From the NCBI GenBank assembly GCA_947450025.1, contig CANFTW010000008.1:62001-126000 (forward strand): DNA of 64,000 bases. Reading direction: 5' to 3'. The stretch is from Bacteroidota bacterium (GTDB lineage Bacteria > Bacteroidota > Bacteroidia > B-17B0 > Aurantibacillaceae). The position numbers and the translations under genes are program-made. This document shows, one piece after another, positions 8,702 to 18,175 of the stretch; the stretch's first letter is position 1, and every line of letters starts with the position of its first letter. The notes beneath the pieces were generated by a model that was not told the DNA's origin, searched no databases, and saw only the letters and a program-made list of their open reading frames with translations.

Positions 8702-9454
8702 ATGTTAAAAGTATCTATCATAACAATTACCTATAATAGTGAGTTAACTTTAATAGAGACGATAGATTCTGTGTTGTTGCAAACCTATCCAAATATTGAA
8801 TATATCATAGTAGATGGTCATTCAACTGATTCTTCAATATCGATTATTCATTCATATAAAGATAAAATTTCAAAGTTTGTTTCGGAAAAAGATCGTGGCT
8901 TATATGATGCGCTTAATAAAGGTATTTCTTTAGCCACTGGTGATATTATTGGTGTTTTGCATAGTGATGATTTTTATACCAGCTCTAAGGTTATCGAAAA
9001 TATTGTTCAAATATTTAAGACTCACCAGGCTGAGGCGGTTTACGCTGATTTATTTTATGTCGATAAAAAAGATACTGATAAAATAATTCGTCATTGGAAG
9101 TCAGGGCATTATAAGCATGGTATGTTTATGCATGGTTGGATGCCACCTCATCCTACTTTTTTTGTAAAGAAACATATTTATGAAAAGTATGGGCATTTTA
9201 ATTTAGATTTAGTGTCAGCTGCTGATTATGAATTGATGCTTCGTTTTGTCCATAAGCATCAAATTAAATTAGCTTATTTGCCCGAATTCATTATAAAAAT
9301 GAGGGTAGGGGGCAAAAGTAACCTTAGTTTGAAAAATAGAATTCATGCTAATAATGAAGATCGCAAAGCATGGAAAATAAATGGTTTAAAACCATATTTT
9401 TATACTACATACTTAAAACCACTCCGTAAAATTATCCAATTATTTAAACGCTAA
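8702..9454 (+). CDS. Glycosyltransferase family 2
   Basis: A 250-residue GT-A fold glycosyltransferase. KVSIITITYNSELTLIETIDSVLLQ is the nucleotide-binding start, VDGHSTDSSISII and SEKDRGLYDALNKGIS carry typical WcaA-like motifs, and GVLHSDDFY is the metal-binding DxD-type site. It lies 4 bases after gmhB in the heptose operon, so transfer of a heptose or related sugar onto an envelope glycan is a reasonable inference. No membrane helix is obvious; the basic C-terminus (KPLRKIIQLFKR) may touch the membrane. Confidence 0.9.
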   Translation: MLKVSIITITYNSELTLIETIDSVLLQTYPNIEYIIVDGHSTDSSISIIHSYKDKISKFVSEKDRGLYDALNKGISLATGDIIGVLHSDDFYTSSKVIENIVQIFKTHQAEAVYADLFYVDKKDTDKIIRHWKSGHYKHGMFMHGWMPPHPTFFVKKHIYEKYGHFNLDLVSAADYELMLRFVHKHQIKLAYLPEFIIKMRVGGKSNLSLKNRIHANNEDRKAWKINGLKPYFYTTYLKPLRKIIQLFKR

Positions 9455-9458
9455 TTTT

Positions 9459-9476
9459 ATACTTTAATCAAAGTAT
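9459..9476. terminator. Small hairpin between convergent genes
   Basis: ATACTTT-AATC-AAAGTAT forms a perfect 7-bp stem between the glycosyltransferase and the convergent protease gene. It is AT-only apart from one pair and lacks a long T run, so it is a weak terminator candidate for either strand. Confidence 0.35.
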
Positions 9477-9486
9477 GTATTTTAAG

Positions 9487-11730
9487 TTAAGGTTGTAAAA
9501 TAACTGTTTTAAACGTCGAGCTTGATTTTGAATTTGAAATGGTTGTAAAATAAATGCCATTTGATAATTTAGGTAAACTAATGTCAATTTGATGCTGGCT
9601 ATTCATGACTAAATCTTTTTTCTCAAATACTAATAAACCTTCGGTATTATACATTTTAATCATTAAGGCTTCCTGATCTAAAACGATTGGTTTAATCGTA
9701 AAATTACCGTTGCTTGGATTTGGATAAATTTCAAAGTCAGAAACTTGATTGGTATAATGATATAATCCTGTTTGATAAATTAATTGTTTTAAGGCTTGAT
9801 AGGCATTTATTTTACCAGCTCCCCATAAAACAGGATTTGGAGTTGCAGTAGTGTAAGTATCTTTAATAGCAGTTTGTGCAATAATACCTTTTATTTGACT
9901 TGGCGTTAAAAGTGGATTTACTTGTAACATAAGCGCAACTATTCCTGTGGCCATCGGTGATGACATCGAAGTTCCACTCATTTCTCCATAATAATAGGTT
10001 TGACCATTTAAAGGACTCACAAATGATTTTACAACATTAGTTCTTGATGACCCAGTTGCAGTGTATGCTGTATCATACATACTAACTGCTGATGCAATTG
10101 TTAAACCTGGTGCGGTGATTTCTGGTTTATTTCTGTTATCGGTTGTAGGACCATGGCTTGAGAATGGCACTAATTTGTTGACATTGACATATGAGTTATA
10201 ACTCCATGCAGAACCAGCAATATCTGTATACCCTACTTTTGAAGCATAGGCTCCAATGGTTATTGCTGAGTTTGTACAAGCCATTTCTCCAATAGTAAAG
10301 TCTGTATTACCAGCTGTAGCTCCAGCAACACCGCTCGTTGAAAATGAACCGTAAATGCCACTAGATTTGTCTACATAACCTTCCCAAGCATGAACAGTTC
10401 CTGAATTTGATTGAACGGTTAAGCATAAATTACGAGGGCTTTTACTATAAATATCTAAAAATGCATGAGGTTTTAAATTGTAATCTGAAGCAATTAAACT
10501 TAGTTTAAAATAACATGTATCATTACTATTTCCAACGATAAAGGTATCAATACTTGAATTATTTAATGTAAAGAATCTTGTTTCAGAAACTAATGTCATG
10601 ATGTTGTATAGAGATAATTTTACTTTAAATACTTGTGATGGATCTCCCCATACATCTACCCAGGTTTTTTTCTGAGGGTAAGAGGTATTGAAATTCACAA
10701 CAGTTTTTAATAATGTATCTGTTGCAGTAAAACTTTTTTTAACGTGCACGTTATTGGTGCCATTATTTCCAGCAGAAATTACAAATAATTTTCCAGCACC
10801 TGTTAAGTTATCACATGCTTGACTAAATAGTGATGTTCCGTCATGAGGACCTACTGTGCAGCCCCAGCTTAAATTAACAACTGCGGGTTTATTTTGCGTT
10901 GTCGCATAATTATAAACATAACTCATACCGTCTATAATATCAGACATACCAGCACTTGTCCATTGAGATGCTGGAGGAGTAATGCCTACCATTACAAGAT
11001 CACTTTCGTATGCCACGCCTCTATATTTTCCTGGTGTTTGACTTCCGTATCCTGACCCAGAGGCAATTCCAGAAACGTGAGTTCCATGAGTTTGTAATGC
11101 ATTGTCAGTTCCTTTAGTGACCATGCTTAATGAATCAAATAATTCATGTCCGTATGAAAAACCTGAAGGTGGTGTTCCATTAGTTTGTTGTTCCCACACA
11201 CGTTTAATTCTATATGTAGTTCCTAAAGTGTCATAAAATGCTGGATGAGTATAATCTAAACCTACATCTAAAATACCTACTACCACATTTTTACCAGTAT
11301 AAGCCATGGGTAGTCCAATTCCCATATGAACAGAATCTACTTTGGTAGTTTTGCGGGCTATGTCTAAATTTGAGTATATAGGTTCATCTAACTGAACATA
11401 TTCAATCCCATTAACTAATATAAAATCATTGAAATGACTTTCAGGAATTTGAACAGTCCAAATATTTCCAGCTTTGGTGCCAATATTTACGTTCAGTGCT
11501 TTTAATGCGGCTTCATCAATATTTGGCAATATTTTTATAAATGCGCTTAAATAATAAGTGTTGTGAATTTTTTTAACTACAAAATTTGAATTTTCTATTT
11601 TAAAGTTTATGTTTTTTTTACTGAGCATGTATTGCTGACTTAAGGCTGATAATTTAGCTTTAGAAGCATTTTGCCCAAAACTATTTTGGGATATAAGGAC
11701 TATAACTAATAGTTGTAAAAAGTATTTCAT
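9487..11730 (-). CDS. Secreted S8 (subtilisin-like) serine peptidase with T9SS type A sorting domain
   Basis: A 747-residue secreted protease. A signal peptide (MKYFLQLLVIVLISQNSFGQ) is followed by a ~110-residue propeptide-like region, then the S8 domain: Asp in VGILDVGLDYTHP (~155), His in THGTHVSGIASGSG (~213) and Ser in SGTSMSSPMATGIVALM (~590). A large insert of about 140 residues lies between the oxyanion region (ISAGNNGT) and the Ser motif. The C-terminus has FEIYPNPSNGNFTIKP and LSNGIYF, the type A sorting signal for export by the type IX system encoded at 26-31 kb. Divergent from the CotH gene. Confidence 0.94.
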   Translation of the reverse strand: MKYFLQLLVIVLISQNSFGQNASKAKLSALSQQYMLSKKNINFKIENSNFVVKKIHNTYYLSAFIKILPNIDEAALKALNVNIGTKAGNIWTVQIPESHFNDFILVNGIEYVQLDEPIYSNLDIARKTTKVDSVHMGIGLPMAYTGKNVVVGILDVGLDYTHPAFYDTLGTTYRIKRVWEQQTNGTPPSGFSYGHELFDSLSMVTKGTDNALQTHGTHVSGIASGSGYGSQTPGKYRGVAYESDLVMVGITPPASQWTSAGMSDIIDGMSYVYNYATTQNKPAVVNLSWGCTVGPHDGTSLFSQACDNLTGAGKLFVISAGNNGTNNVHVKKSFTATDTLLKTVVNFNTSYPQKKTWVDVWGDPSQVFKVKLSLYNIMTLVSETRFFTLNNSSIDTFIVGNSNDTCYFKLSLIASDYNLKPHAFLDIYSKSPRNLCLTVQSNSGTVHAWEGYVDKSSGIYGSFSTSGVAGATAGNTDFTIGEMACTNSAITIGAYASKVGYTDIAGSAWSYNSYVNVNKLVPFSSHGPTTDNRNKPEITAPGLTIASAVSMYDTAYTATGSSRTNVVKSFVSPLNGQTYYYGEMSGTSMSSPMATGIVALMLQVNPLLTPSQIKGIIAQTAIKDTYTTATPNPVLWGAGKINAYQALKQLIYQTGLYHYTNQVSDFEIYPNPSNGNFTIKPIVLDQEALMIKMYNTEGLLVFEKKDLVMNSQHQIDISLPKLSNGIYFTTISNSKSSSTFKTVILQP

Positions 11731-11804
11731 AATAAATTATTGAATGATTTTAAAATTAACTAGATTGGTTTAGCAAATGTGTTGCGCATCGTTGGTGCTT
11801 ATAA

Positions 11805-11812
11805 CAAATATA
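11805..11812 (-). promoter_or_regulatory. Putative -7 element for the S8 peptidase gene
   Basis: On the minus strand this reads TATATTTG, a full match to the Bacteroidota -7 consensus TAnnTTTG, 75 bases before the peptidase ATG in the 272-base divergent intergenic region. The rest of that region (11731-12002) is AT-rich and holds a small TGTTA-N5-TAACA inverted repeat but no recognisable gene. No good -33 element was found. Confidence 0.4.
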
Positions 11813-12002
11813 TTGTTTTATAAAATGAAATGATATTTATTTTCATTAATTCTAAAGTTTATTTAACAATCCTTTTTCCAAAAAATAGATTTTTTTTAAT
11901 ATTCAGTTTATTTCATTTTGATTTTAATTACATTCGATTTTTGTTAAAAAATAACATTAAAAATTTATTTATATTAAATAGTTGACCTATTAAAAATTAT
12001 CC

Positions 12003-14228
12003 ATGAAAAAATACTTTTATTTAATTTTCAGTTTACTTATTTATTTGTTTTCTAACGCACAAACTAATCATTGGGAAACAGCGGTTTATGAAACAGATAC
12101 TTGGAAATATGTTGTTCCAGTTTCTGAACCTGATACTAATTGGCGTAAAATCACTTTTAATGCTAGTTCATGGTTAAGTGGCCAAGGTGGTTTTGGCTTT
12201 GGTGATTCCGATGATAATACAACGATTTCTCAAAACACCTCTGTATTTATTCGTGTAACGTTTAATATTTCTGATACCTCTCAAATAAATTCAGCAATAC
12301 TCAATTCAGATTATGATGATGGATTTGTAGCATATCTTAACAATACTGAAATTGCAAGAGTGAATATGCCTGCAGGTGCGCGCCCAACATACAGTACTTT
12401 AGCAACTGCAAATCACGAAGCGGTTATGTATACTGGTGGAAAACCTGATTATAATGCCATCTCAGCCTCAGCATTGCATGGTATTATTAAAAACGGAACA
12501 AATGTTTTAGCTATTCAAATCCATAATATTACAGCAACCTCTTCCGATCTTTCATCTCGTTTTTGGTTAAATTTTTCTATTAAAAATAGTTCAACTTATT
12601 TTGGGGCAACACCTCCTTGGTTTTACGCACCTATTAATTTTTCTTCATCTAACTTACCAATAGTTGTTATTAATACAGGTAGTTTAAGCATTGTAAATGA
12701 ACCTAAAATTATGGCAGATATGGGAATTATTGATAATGGAAATGGTATGCTAAATCATTTAACAGATCCATTTAATAATTATAATGGAAAAATTGGGATT
12801 GAAATTAGAGGACATTATTCAGCTAGTTTACCTCAAAAGCCTTATGGTTTTGAGACTTGGGATGCAACAGGAACCGATGTGAATGTCTCATTATTAGGAA
12901 TGTCCCCAGAACATGATTGGGCACTATTATCTACTTATAATGATAAAGCATTTGTTCGAAACACACTTTCTAATAATCTTTTTCAAGAAATGGGACATTA
13001 CGCAACCAATTCTAAATATGTCGAAGTTGTCTTAAATGGTCAATATCAAGGTATTTATATGTTATCTGAAGTTATAAAGCGAGACAATAATAGAGTTAAT
13101 ATAGCTACACTTAACACTACAGATATTACTTGGCCAGAGATTTCTGGTGGTTATATAATTAAAACTGATTATTGGAATTCTACTAATTCTTGGCAAACAT
13201 CTTATAGCCCAATTGATCATCCTGGAATGCAAATTCATTTGGCTTACGATTATCCTTCTGAATTAAATATTGTTCCTTCTCAAAAAACATATATACAAGG
13301 TTTTATTTATGATTTAGAAACTGCATTATATGGACCGAACTATGCAGATCCCTTAACAGGATATAGAAAATACATGAGCGTTACCTCATTTATGGATTAT
13401 TTTTTCGTAAATGAATTGGCTCGAAATGTTGATGGTTATAAGAAAAGTTGTTTTTATCACAAAGAAAAAGATGATAGTACGGGTACCATTGGAAAATTAA
13501 AAGCTGGACCTGTTTGGGATTTTGATTGGGCTTTAAAAGATATTTCTGATTGTTCTATTTTCCAAGCGACAGATGGTTCTGGTTGGTCTCACCATATTAA
13601 CGATTGTAATACTGATAATTATTCCCCAGGATGGATGATACGTTTATTGCAAGATTCTATTTTTGCAAATGAATTAAGATGTCGTTATGAAAATTTGAGA
13701 CACACAGTATTAGACACTACATACTTATTTCATTATATGGATTCTGTAAGTATATATTTGAATGAAGCGCAAAAACGTCATTACGGATATTGGGGACATA
13801 TGGGACAAGCAACAGGTACACCAGAAATACAAGGGCCACGTATTTCATTTGTTCAAGAAATGTCGGAGTTAAAAGCGTGGCTTAGACGAAGAATAATTTG
13901 GATGGATGCTAATATGTTTGGTACTTTAAATGGGTGTTTAGTGACGGGTATTGAAAACTATGTAAATAAAAATAATCTTTCTACGGTATATCCTAATCCT
14001 TTTAATGAGGAAATTAACCTTTCTATATATTTAGAGTATGCTCAGGATATTAAACTATCACTTTTTAATAGTTTTGGTCAAGAAGTTATTATCCCAATTA
14101 TAAAACAAGGTAAGCCACATGATAATTCAATTAAACTAGAATTACCAGACAATTTATCATCAGGATTATACATGTTGCGAATTAATACAGGTAATCGTTC
14201 TTGGACAAAAAGTATTGTTAAACCATAG
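12003..14228 (+). CDS. CotH kinase family protein with T9SS type A sorting domain
   Basis: A 741-residue secreted protein. After the signal peptide (ending LFSNAQ) comes a jelly-roll module, residues ~25-190, with FRDDG-type motifs (NSDYDDGFVAYLNNTEIAR). The CotH domain follows: GIEIRGHYSASLPQKPYGFE, then EHDWALLSTYNDKAFVRNTL, VLNGQYQGIYMLSEVIKRD, and KAGPVWDFDWAL with the metal-binding DFD. CotH proteins are atypical secreted kinases known from Bacillus spore coats. The C-terminus (TVYPNPFNEEINLSIYL, LSSGLYMLRI) is a type A T9SS signal, so the protein is predicted to reach the cell surface. Its substrate is unknown. Confidence 0.9.
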   Translation: MKKYFYLIFSLLIYLFSNAQTNHWETAVYETDTWKYVVPVSEPDTNWRKITFNASSWLSGQGGFGFGDSDDNTTISQNTSVFIRVTFNISDTSQINSAILNSDYDDGFVAYLNNTEIARVNMPAGARPTYSTLATANHEAVMYTGGKPDYNAISASALHGIIKNGTNVLAIQIHNITATSSDLSSRFWLNFSIKNSSTYFGATPPWFYAPINFSSSNLPIVVINTGSLSIVNEPKIMADMGIIDNGNGMLNHLTDPFNNYNGKIGIEIRGHYSASLPQKPYGFETWDATGTDVNVSLLGMSPEHDWALLSTYNDKAFVRNTLSNNLFQEMGHYATNSKYVEVVLNGQYQGIYMLSEVIKRDNNRVNIATLNTTDITWPEISGGYIIKTDYWNSTNSWQTSYSPIDHPGMQIHLAYDYPSELNIVPSQKTYIQGFIYDLETALYGPNYADPLTGYRKYMSVTSFMDYFFVNELARNVDGYKKSCFYHKEKDDSTGTIGKLKAGPVWDFDWALKDISDCSIFQATDGSGWSHHINDCNTDNYSPGWMIRLLQDSIFANELRCRYENLRHTVLDTTYLFHYMDSVSIYLNEAQKRHYGYWGHMGQATGTPEIQGPRISFVQEMSELKAWLRRRIIWMDANMFGTLNGCLVTGIENYVNKNNLSTVYPNPFNEEINLSIYLEYAQDIKLSLFNSFGQEVIIPIIKQGKPHDNSIKLELPDNLSSGLYMLRINTGNRSWTKSIVKP

Positions 14229-14240
14229 TCTGAAGTTTAA

Positions 14241-14276
14241 AAAAAATACTTTACAATTTTTTGTAAAGTATTTTTT
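14241..14276. terminator. Bidirectional terminator between cotH-like gene and acylphosphatase gene
   Basis: AAAAAATACTTTACA pairs perfectly with TGTAAAGTATTTTTT around a 6-base loop, giving a 15-bp stem flanked by A and T runs. It sits between two converging genes and can serve both. Confidence 0.8.
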
Positions 14277-14328
14277 TAAATATTTCTATTTTTATTAGAA
14301 ATAAGCAGTTTGAAAAATTATTATTTAA

Positions 14329-14601
14329 CTATTTTTTCACTTCGAAAGTTTCGAAATTTCTAACTTCACCTTCTTCGGCAATGACTTCTGTAACTTTTGA
14401 TAAAGGCGAGCCTACAAAGCACCAATCAATGAGTTTATTGATATCGTCTTCTAACCCTTCGGCCTCAATTAATACATCACCGCTATGCAAGTTTTTTACA
14501 TAACCTGTTAGGTTACACTTTAAAGCTTGCGCGTGCGTGCAAAAGCGATAAGATACTCGTTGTACTTTACCTTTTACGGTGATGTTGTAATGACGTATCA
14601 A
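14329..14601 (-). CDS. acyP: Acylphosphatase
   Basis: A 90-residue alpha/beta protein that hydrolyses acyl phosphates. HYNITVKGKVQRVSYRFCTH contains the catalytic Arg in the phosphate loop (GKVQRVSYR), and TGYVKNLHSGDVLIEAEG contains the catalytic Asn. It starts one base after the stop of the upstream sugar-nucleotide decarboxylase and is therefore the last gene of a four-gene operon on nucleotide sugars, an unusual neighbour for this housekeeping enzyme. Confidence 0.93.
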   Translation of the reverse strand: MIRHYNITVKGKVQRVSYRFCTHAQALKCNLTGYVKNLHSGDVLIEAEGLEDDINKLIDWCFVGSPLSKVTEVIAEEGEVRNFETFEVKK

Positions 14602-14602
14602 A

Positions 14603-15589
14603 TTATTTGTTTAGTGTTTCTAAATTACGATGTTCTGTTTTATTTAATTCTTCTTTTGATAAAGATTTGAAATAATCGTACGTAATTTTTAAACCTTCAG
14701 CTCTGTTTACTTTTGGCTCCCAACCTAATAGTTGTTTCGCTTTAGTAATATCTGGTTTACGTTGTTTTGGATCATCTTTAGGCAATGCCAATGAAATTAA
14801 TTTTTGATGCGAACCTGTTAATTTTAAAATTTCATCTGCAAAATCTTTTATACTAATTTCATCTGGATTCCCAATATTGACAGGCAAGTGATAATCACTC
14901 ATTAATAAACGGTAAATGCCTTCTACTAAATCATCTACAAAACAAAAACTACGAGTTTGGCTTCCATCACCAAACATCGTTAAATCTTCACCACGTAATG
15001 CCTGGCCAATAAATGCAGGTAATACGCGTCCATCATTTAATCTCATTTTAGGGCCATAGGTATTAAAAATACGGATGATACGAGTTTCTAAACCATGTGT
15101 TTCGTGATATGCCATTGTTAAGGCTTCCATAAAACGTTTCGCTTCGTCGTAACATCCTCGAGGTCCCACAGGATTTACATTTCCCCAATACTCTTCTGTT
15201 TGAGGATGGACAGCAGGATCTCCATACACCTCACTTGTTGAAGCAACTAATACTCTTGCTTTTTTAATACGAGCAAATCCTAAAACGTTATGTGTTCCTA
15301 ACGAAGATACTTTTAATGTTTGAATAGGGATTTTCAAATAATCAATTGGACTAGCCGGTGATGCGAAATGTAAGATGTAATCAATGTTACCTGGCACATG
15401 AATGAATTTACTCACATCATGATGATAAAATTCAAATTGAGGTAGTTTAAATAAATGTTCAATATTTTTTAAATCTCCAGTAACTAGGTTATCCATAGCT
15501 ACCACCTGCATGCCTTCTTTAATGAACCGGTCACATAAATGTGACCCTAAAAACCCCGCTGCTCCTGTTATTAATATTCTTTTTTGCAT
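14603..15589 (-). CDS. uxs: UDP-glucuronate decarboxylase (UDP-xylose synthase), SDR family
   Basis: A 328-residue NAD-dependent extended short-chain dehydrogenase. [19 protein letters not shown] is the NAD-binding Rossmann loop, STSEVYGDP holds the catalytic Ser/Thr, and [16 protein letters not shown] the catalytic Tyr-x-x-x-Lys in the form typical of UDP-xylose synthases. The enzyme converts UDP-glucuronate to UDP-xylose. The UDP-glucose 6-dehydrogenase that supplies its substrate lies directly upstream, 15 bases away, which supports the assignment. Xylose use in an envelope glycan is inferred. Confidence 0.92.
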   Translation of the reverse strand: MQKRILITGAAGFLGSHLCDRFIKEGMQVVAMDNLVTGDLKNIEHLFKLPQFEFYHHDVSKFIHVPGNIDYILHFASPASPIDYLKIPIQTLKVSSLGTHNVLGFARIKKARVLVASTSEVYGDPAVHPQTEEYWGNVNPVGPRGCYDEAKRFMEALTMAYHETHGLETRIIRIFNTYGPKMRLNDGRVLPAFIGQALRGEDLTMFGDGSQTRSFCFVDDLVEGIYRLLMSDYHLPVNIGNPDEISIKDFADEILKLTGSHQKLISLALPKDDPKQRKPDITKAKQLLGWEPKVNRAEGLKITYDYFKSLSKEELNKTEHRNLETLNK

Positions 15590-15604
15590 AATGTCCTATT
15601 CTTA

Positions 15605-16927
15605 CTAGTTTGTTCTAACGCCTATACAGTAGTAACTATATCCTAATTTTTTCATGTCTTGAGGGTCAAAAATATTTCTACCATCAAATAATACTTTTTC
15701 ATTTAAACGATTGCTCACTTCATCAAAATCAGGCACTCTAAACTCTGGCCATTCGGTTACAATTAAAAGCGCATCTGCTTTATTTAATGTATCATACATA
15801 TCCATCGCATATTCGACAGTGTCTTTTAAGGTATGCTTTGCTTCATTCATGGCTACAGGATCATATGCTACAACACTGGCTCCTTCTTTTAATAATTTAT
15901 CGATGATAACTAATGATGGAGCTTCACGCATATCATCGGTTTTAGGTTTAAAAGATAAACCCCATAAAGCAAATTTCTTTCCTTTTAAATCTCCATTAAA
16001 GTGTTTTTTTACTTTATCAAATAACACTTCCTTTTGACTTTCATTCACGTTTTCAACAGCATTTAAAATACGCATATCGTATTTGTTTTCTTTAGCTGTT
16101 TTAATAAGTGCCTTAACATCTTTAGGGAAACAACTTCCCCCATAACCAACACCAGGGTAAATAAATTTAGTTCCAATACGAGCATCGCTGCCAATTCCTT
16201 TACGCACCATGTTTACATCCGCTCCCATAATTTCGCATAGGTTAGCTATATCGTTCATGAAACTGATTTTAGTCGCTAGCATGGCGTTCGCTGCGTATTT
16301 AGTCATTTCAGCGGACGGAATATCCATAAAGTAAATTGGATGTCCGTTCATTAAAAATGGTTTATATAATTTACGCATTAATTCTTCTGCTTCCGGTCTA
16401 TCAACACCAACCACAATTCTGTCTGGTTTCATAAAGTCTTCAATAGCCGCTCCTTCTTTCAAGAATTCAGGATTTGAGGCTACATAAAAATCTAAATTAG
16501 AACCACGTTTTGCTAATTGTTCAGCTAAAGCTTTTCTAACTTTTTCAGCTGTACTCACTGGTACAGTACTTTTAGTTACGATAACAAGTGGATGAGTCAT
16601 ATGTTCTCCAACGCTAGATGCAACTGCTAAAACATATTTTAAATCAGCGGATCCATCTTCATCTGGAGGTGTACCAACTGCTATAAAAACGACTTCTGCA
16701 TCTTGAATACTATCTTTTAAAGAGGTTGAAAAATGTAAACGCTTTTTGTCAACATTGCGTTTTACCATTTCATCCAAACCTGGTTCGTATATTGGTAAAA
16801 TTCCTTTATGTAAATTATCAATTTTTTTTTGATCAATATCAATACAAGTAACATCCATGCCAACTTCAGCAAAGCATGTTCCTGTTACTAATCCTACATA
16901 TCCTGTTCCTACGATGGCTACTTTCAT
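15605..16927 (-). CDS. ugd: UDP-glucose 6-dehydrogenase
   Basis: A 440-residue enzyme oxidising UDP-glucose to UDP-glucuronate with two NAD+. MKVAIVGTGYVGLVTGTCFAEVG is the NAD-binding start, YVASNPEFLKEGAAIEDF the substrate loop, and GVGYGGSCFPKDVKAL carries the catalytic Cys. A second Rossmann-like domain begins at KKFALWGLSFKPKTDDMREAPS. It is preceded by a sugar aminotransferase (5-base gap) and followed by the decarboxylase, forming one operon. Confidence 0.96.
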   Translation of the reverse strand: MKVAIVGTGYVGLVTGTCFAEVGMDVTCIDIDQKKIDNLHKGILPIYEPGLDEMVKRNVDKKRLHFSTSLKDSIQDAEVVFIAVGTPPDEDGSADLKYVLAVASSVGEHMTHPLVIVTKSTVPVSTAEKVRKALAEQLAKRGSNLDFYVASNPEFLKEGAAIEDFMKPDRIVVGVDRPEAEELMRKLYKPFLMNGHPIYFMDIPSAEMTKYAANAMLATKISFMNDIANLCEIMGADVNMVRKGIGSDARIGTKFIYPGVGYGGSCFPKDVKALIKTAKENKYDMRILNAVENVNESQKEVLFDKVKKHFNGDLKGKKFALWGLSFKPKTDDMREAPSLVIIDKLLKEGASVVAYDPVAMNEAKHTLKDTVEYAMDMYDTLNKADALLIVTEWPEFRVPDFDEVSNRLNEKVLFDGRNIFDPQDMKKLGYSYYCIGVRTN

Positions 16928-16931
16928 AAAT

Positions 16932-18083
16932 TTATTTCACTAATTCTAATAAGTTATCTGTAATATATTTTAAGGTTTCTTCATCCATTTCTGTATGCAT
17001 AGGTAATGATAAAACCGTTGCACATAATTTCTCAGTGACTGGAAAATCTCCTTTTTTGAATCGGTCGCTTTTATAAGCATTTTGTTCATGCAATGGAATA
17101 GGATAGTAAATCATTGCAGGTATACCACGTTCTGCTAATTGCTCTCTTAATATTGTTCTATCTATGTTGTTTAATTGCAAAGTATATTGATGAAAAACAT
17201 GCGTGGAGTTTTTTGCTCTGACTGGTGTTTTTAATTTTGGATGATTAGCTAAAGCTTTATCATAAAAGTCTGCAGCTTTATTTCTTGCAGCGGCGTATTC
17301 ATCTATGTGTTTTAATTTTGCTTTTAATACAACAGCTTGTATGGTATCTAAACGAGAGTTTACTCCTAATACATCATGCACATATTGCACGCTTTGCCCA
17401 TGATGTGCTACCATTCGTAATCTTTTTGCCAAAGTATCATCATTTGTATATATGGCACCGCCATCGCCATAACAGCCTAAATTTTTGCTTGGAAAAAATG
17501 ATGTGCAGCCAATAGTTCCAATAGTTCCTGCTTTTGCTTTTGTGCCATTACTAAACGTATAATCAGCACCAATTGCTTGCGCTACATCTTCTATCACATA
17601 TAAATTATGTTTCTTAGCTAAAGTCATGATTCTTTCCATATCGGCACATTGTCCAAATAAATGAATTGGAACAATCGCTTTTGTTTTTGGAGTAATCGCT
17701 TTTTCAATAGCTTCAATATTAATATCAAAGGTGTCGGGATAGACATCCACTAACACAGGCGTTAATCCTAAAAGTCCAATTACTTCTGCCGTTGCTACAT
17801 AAGTAAAACTTGCCGTAATTACTTCGTCGCCTGGCTTTAAATCCAAAGCCATCATGGCTATTTGCAAAGCATCAGTGCCATTAGCGCATGGAATAACATG
17901 CTTTACGTTTAGGTATTTTTCTAAATCTGCTTGAAATTCTTTTACCGCTGGTCCATTAATAAAGGCAGTCGTATTTATGACTTCCTGTATACCTGCATCT
18001 ACTTCTGATTTTATTTTTTCGTATTGACCTTTTAAGTCAACCATTTGGATTTTTTTGATAAGTGTCGTCATTCTATTCTGCAA
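16932..18083 (-). CDS. DegT/DnrJ/EryC1/StrS family sugar aminotransferase
   Basis: A 383-residue PLP-dependent aminotransferase of the type that aminates 3- or 4-keto nucleotide sugars. IQMVDLKGQYEKIKSEV is the usual start, IPCANGTDALQIAM the cofactor phosphate site, EDVAQAIGADY the pyridine-binding Asp region, and CTSFFPSKNLGCYGDGGA contains the Schiff-base Lys. Several Met codons lie near the start (residues 1, 5 and 14); translation may begin at MTTLIKKIQMVDL. It is the first gene of the ugd-uxs operon. Similarity is to WbpE/WlaRG-like enzymes, but the sugar is not certain. Confidence 0.92.
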   Translation of the reverse strand: MQNRMTTLIKKIQMVDLKGQYEKIKSEVDAGIQEVINTTAFINGPAVKEFQADLEKYLNVKHVIPCANGTDALQIAMMALDLKPGDEVITASFTYVATAEVIGLLGLTPVLVDVYPDTFDINIEAIEKAITPKTKAIVPIHLFGQCADMERIMTLAKKHNLYVIEDVAQAIGADYTFSNGTKAKAGTIGTIGCTSFFPSKNLGCYGDGGAIYTNDDTLAKRLRMVAHHGQSVQYVHDVLGVNSRLDTIQAVVLKAKLKHIDEYAAARNKAADFYDKALANHPKLKTPVRAKNSTHVFHQYTLQLNNIDRTILREQLAERGIPAMIYYPIPLHEQNAYKSDRFKKGDFPVTEKLCATVLSLPMHTEMDEETLKYITDNLLELVK

Positions 18084-18175
18084 ATTATATCATGCGAATA
18101 TAACGAAAATGCGCATACTTTATTTGAGTAAATAATAAAATAATTAGGCTTTTTTACACCCACCTAATTCATTCT

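Noticed and set aside
9487-14228. Divergent protease and CotH genes as a mobile element or defence island
   Set aside because: No integrase, repeat ends or composition shift; both are ordinary T9SS cargo.
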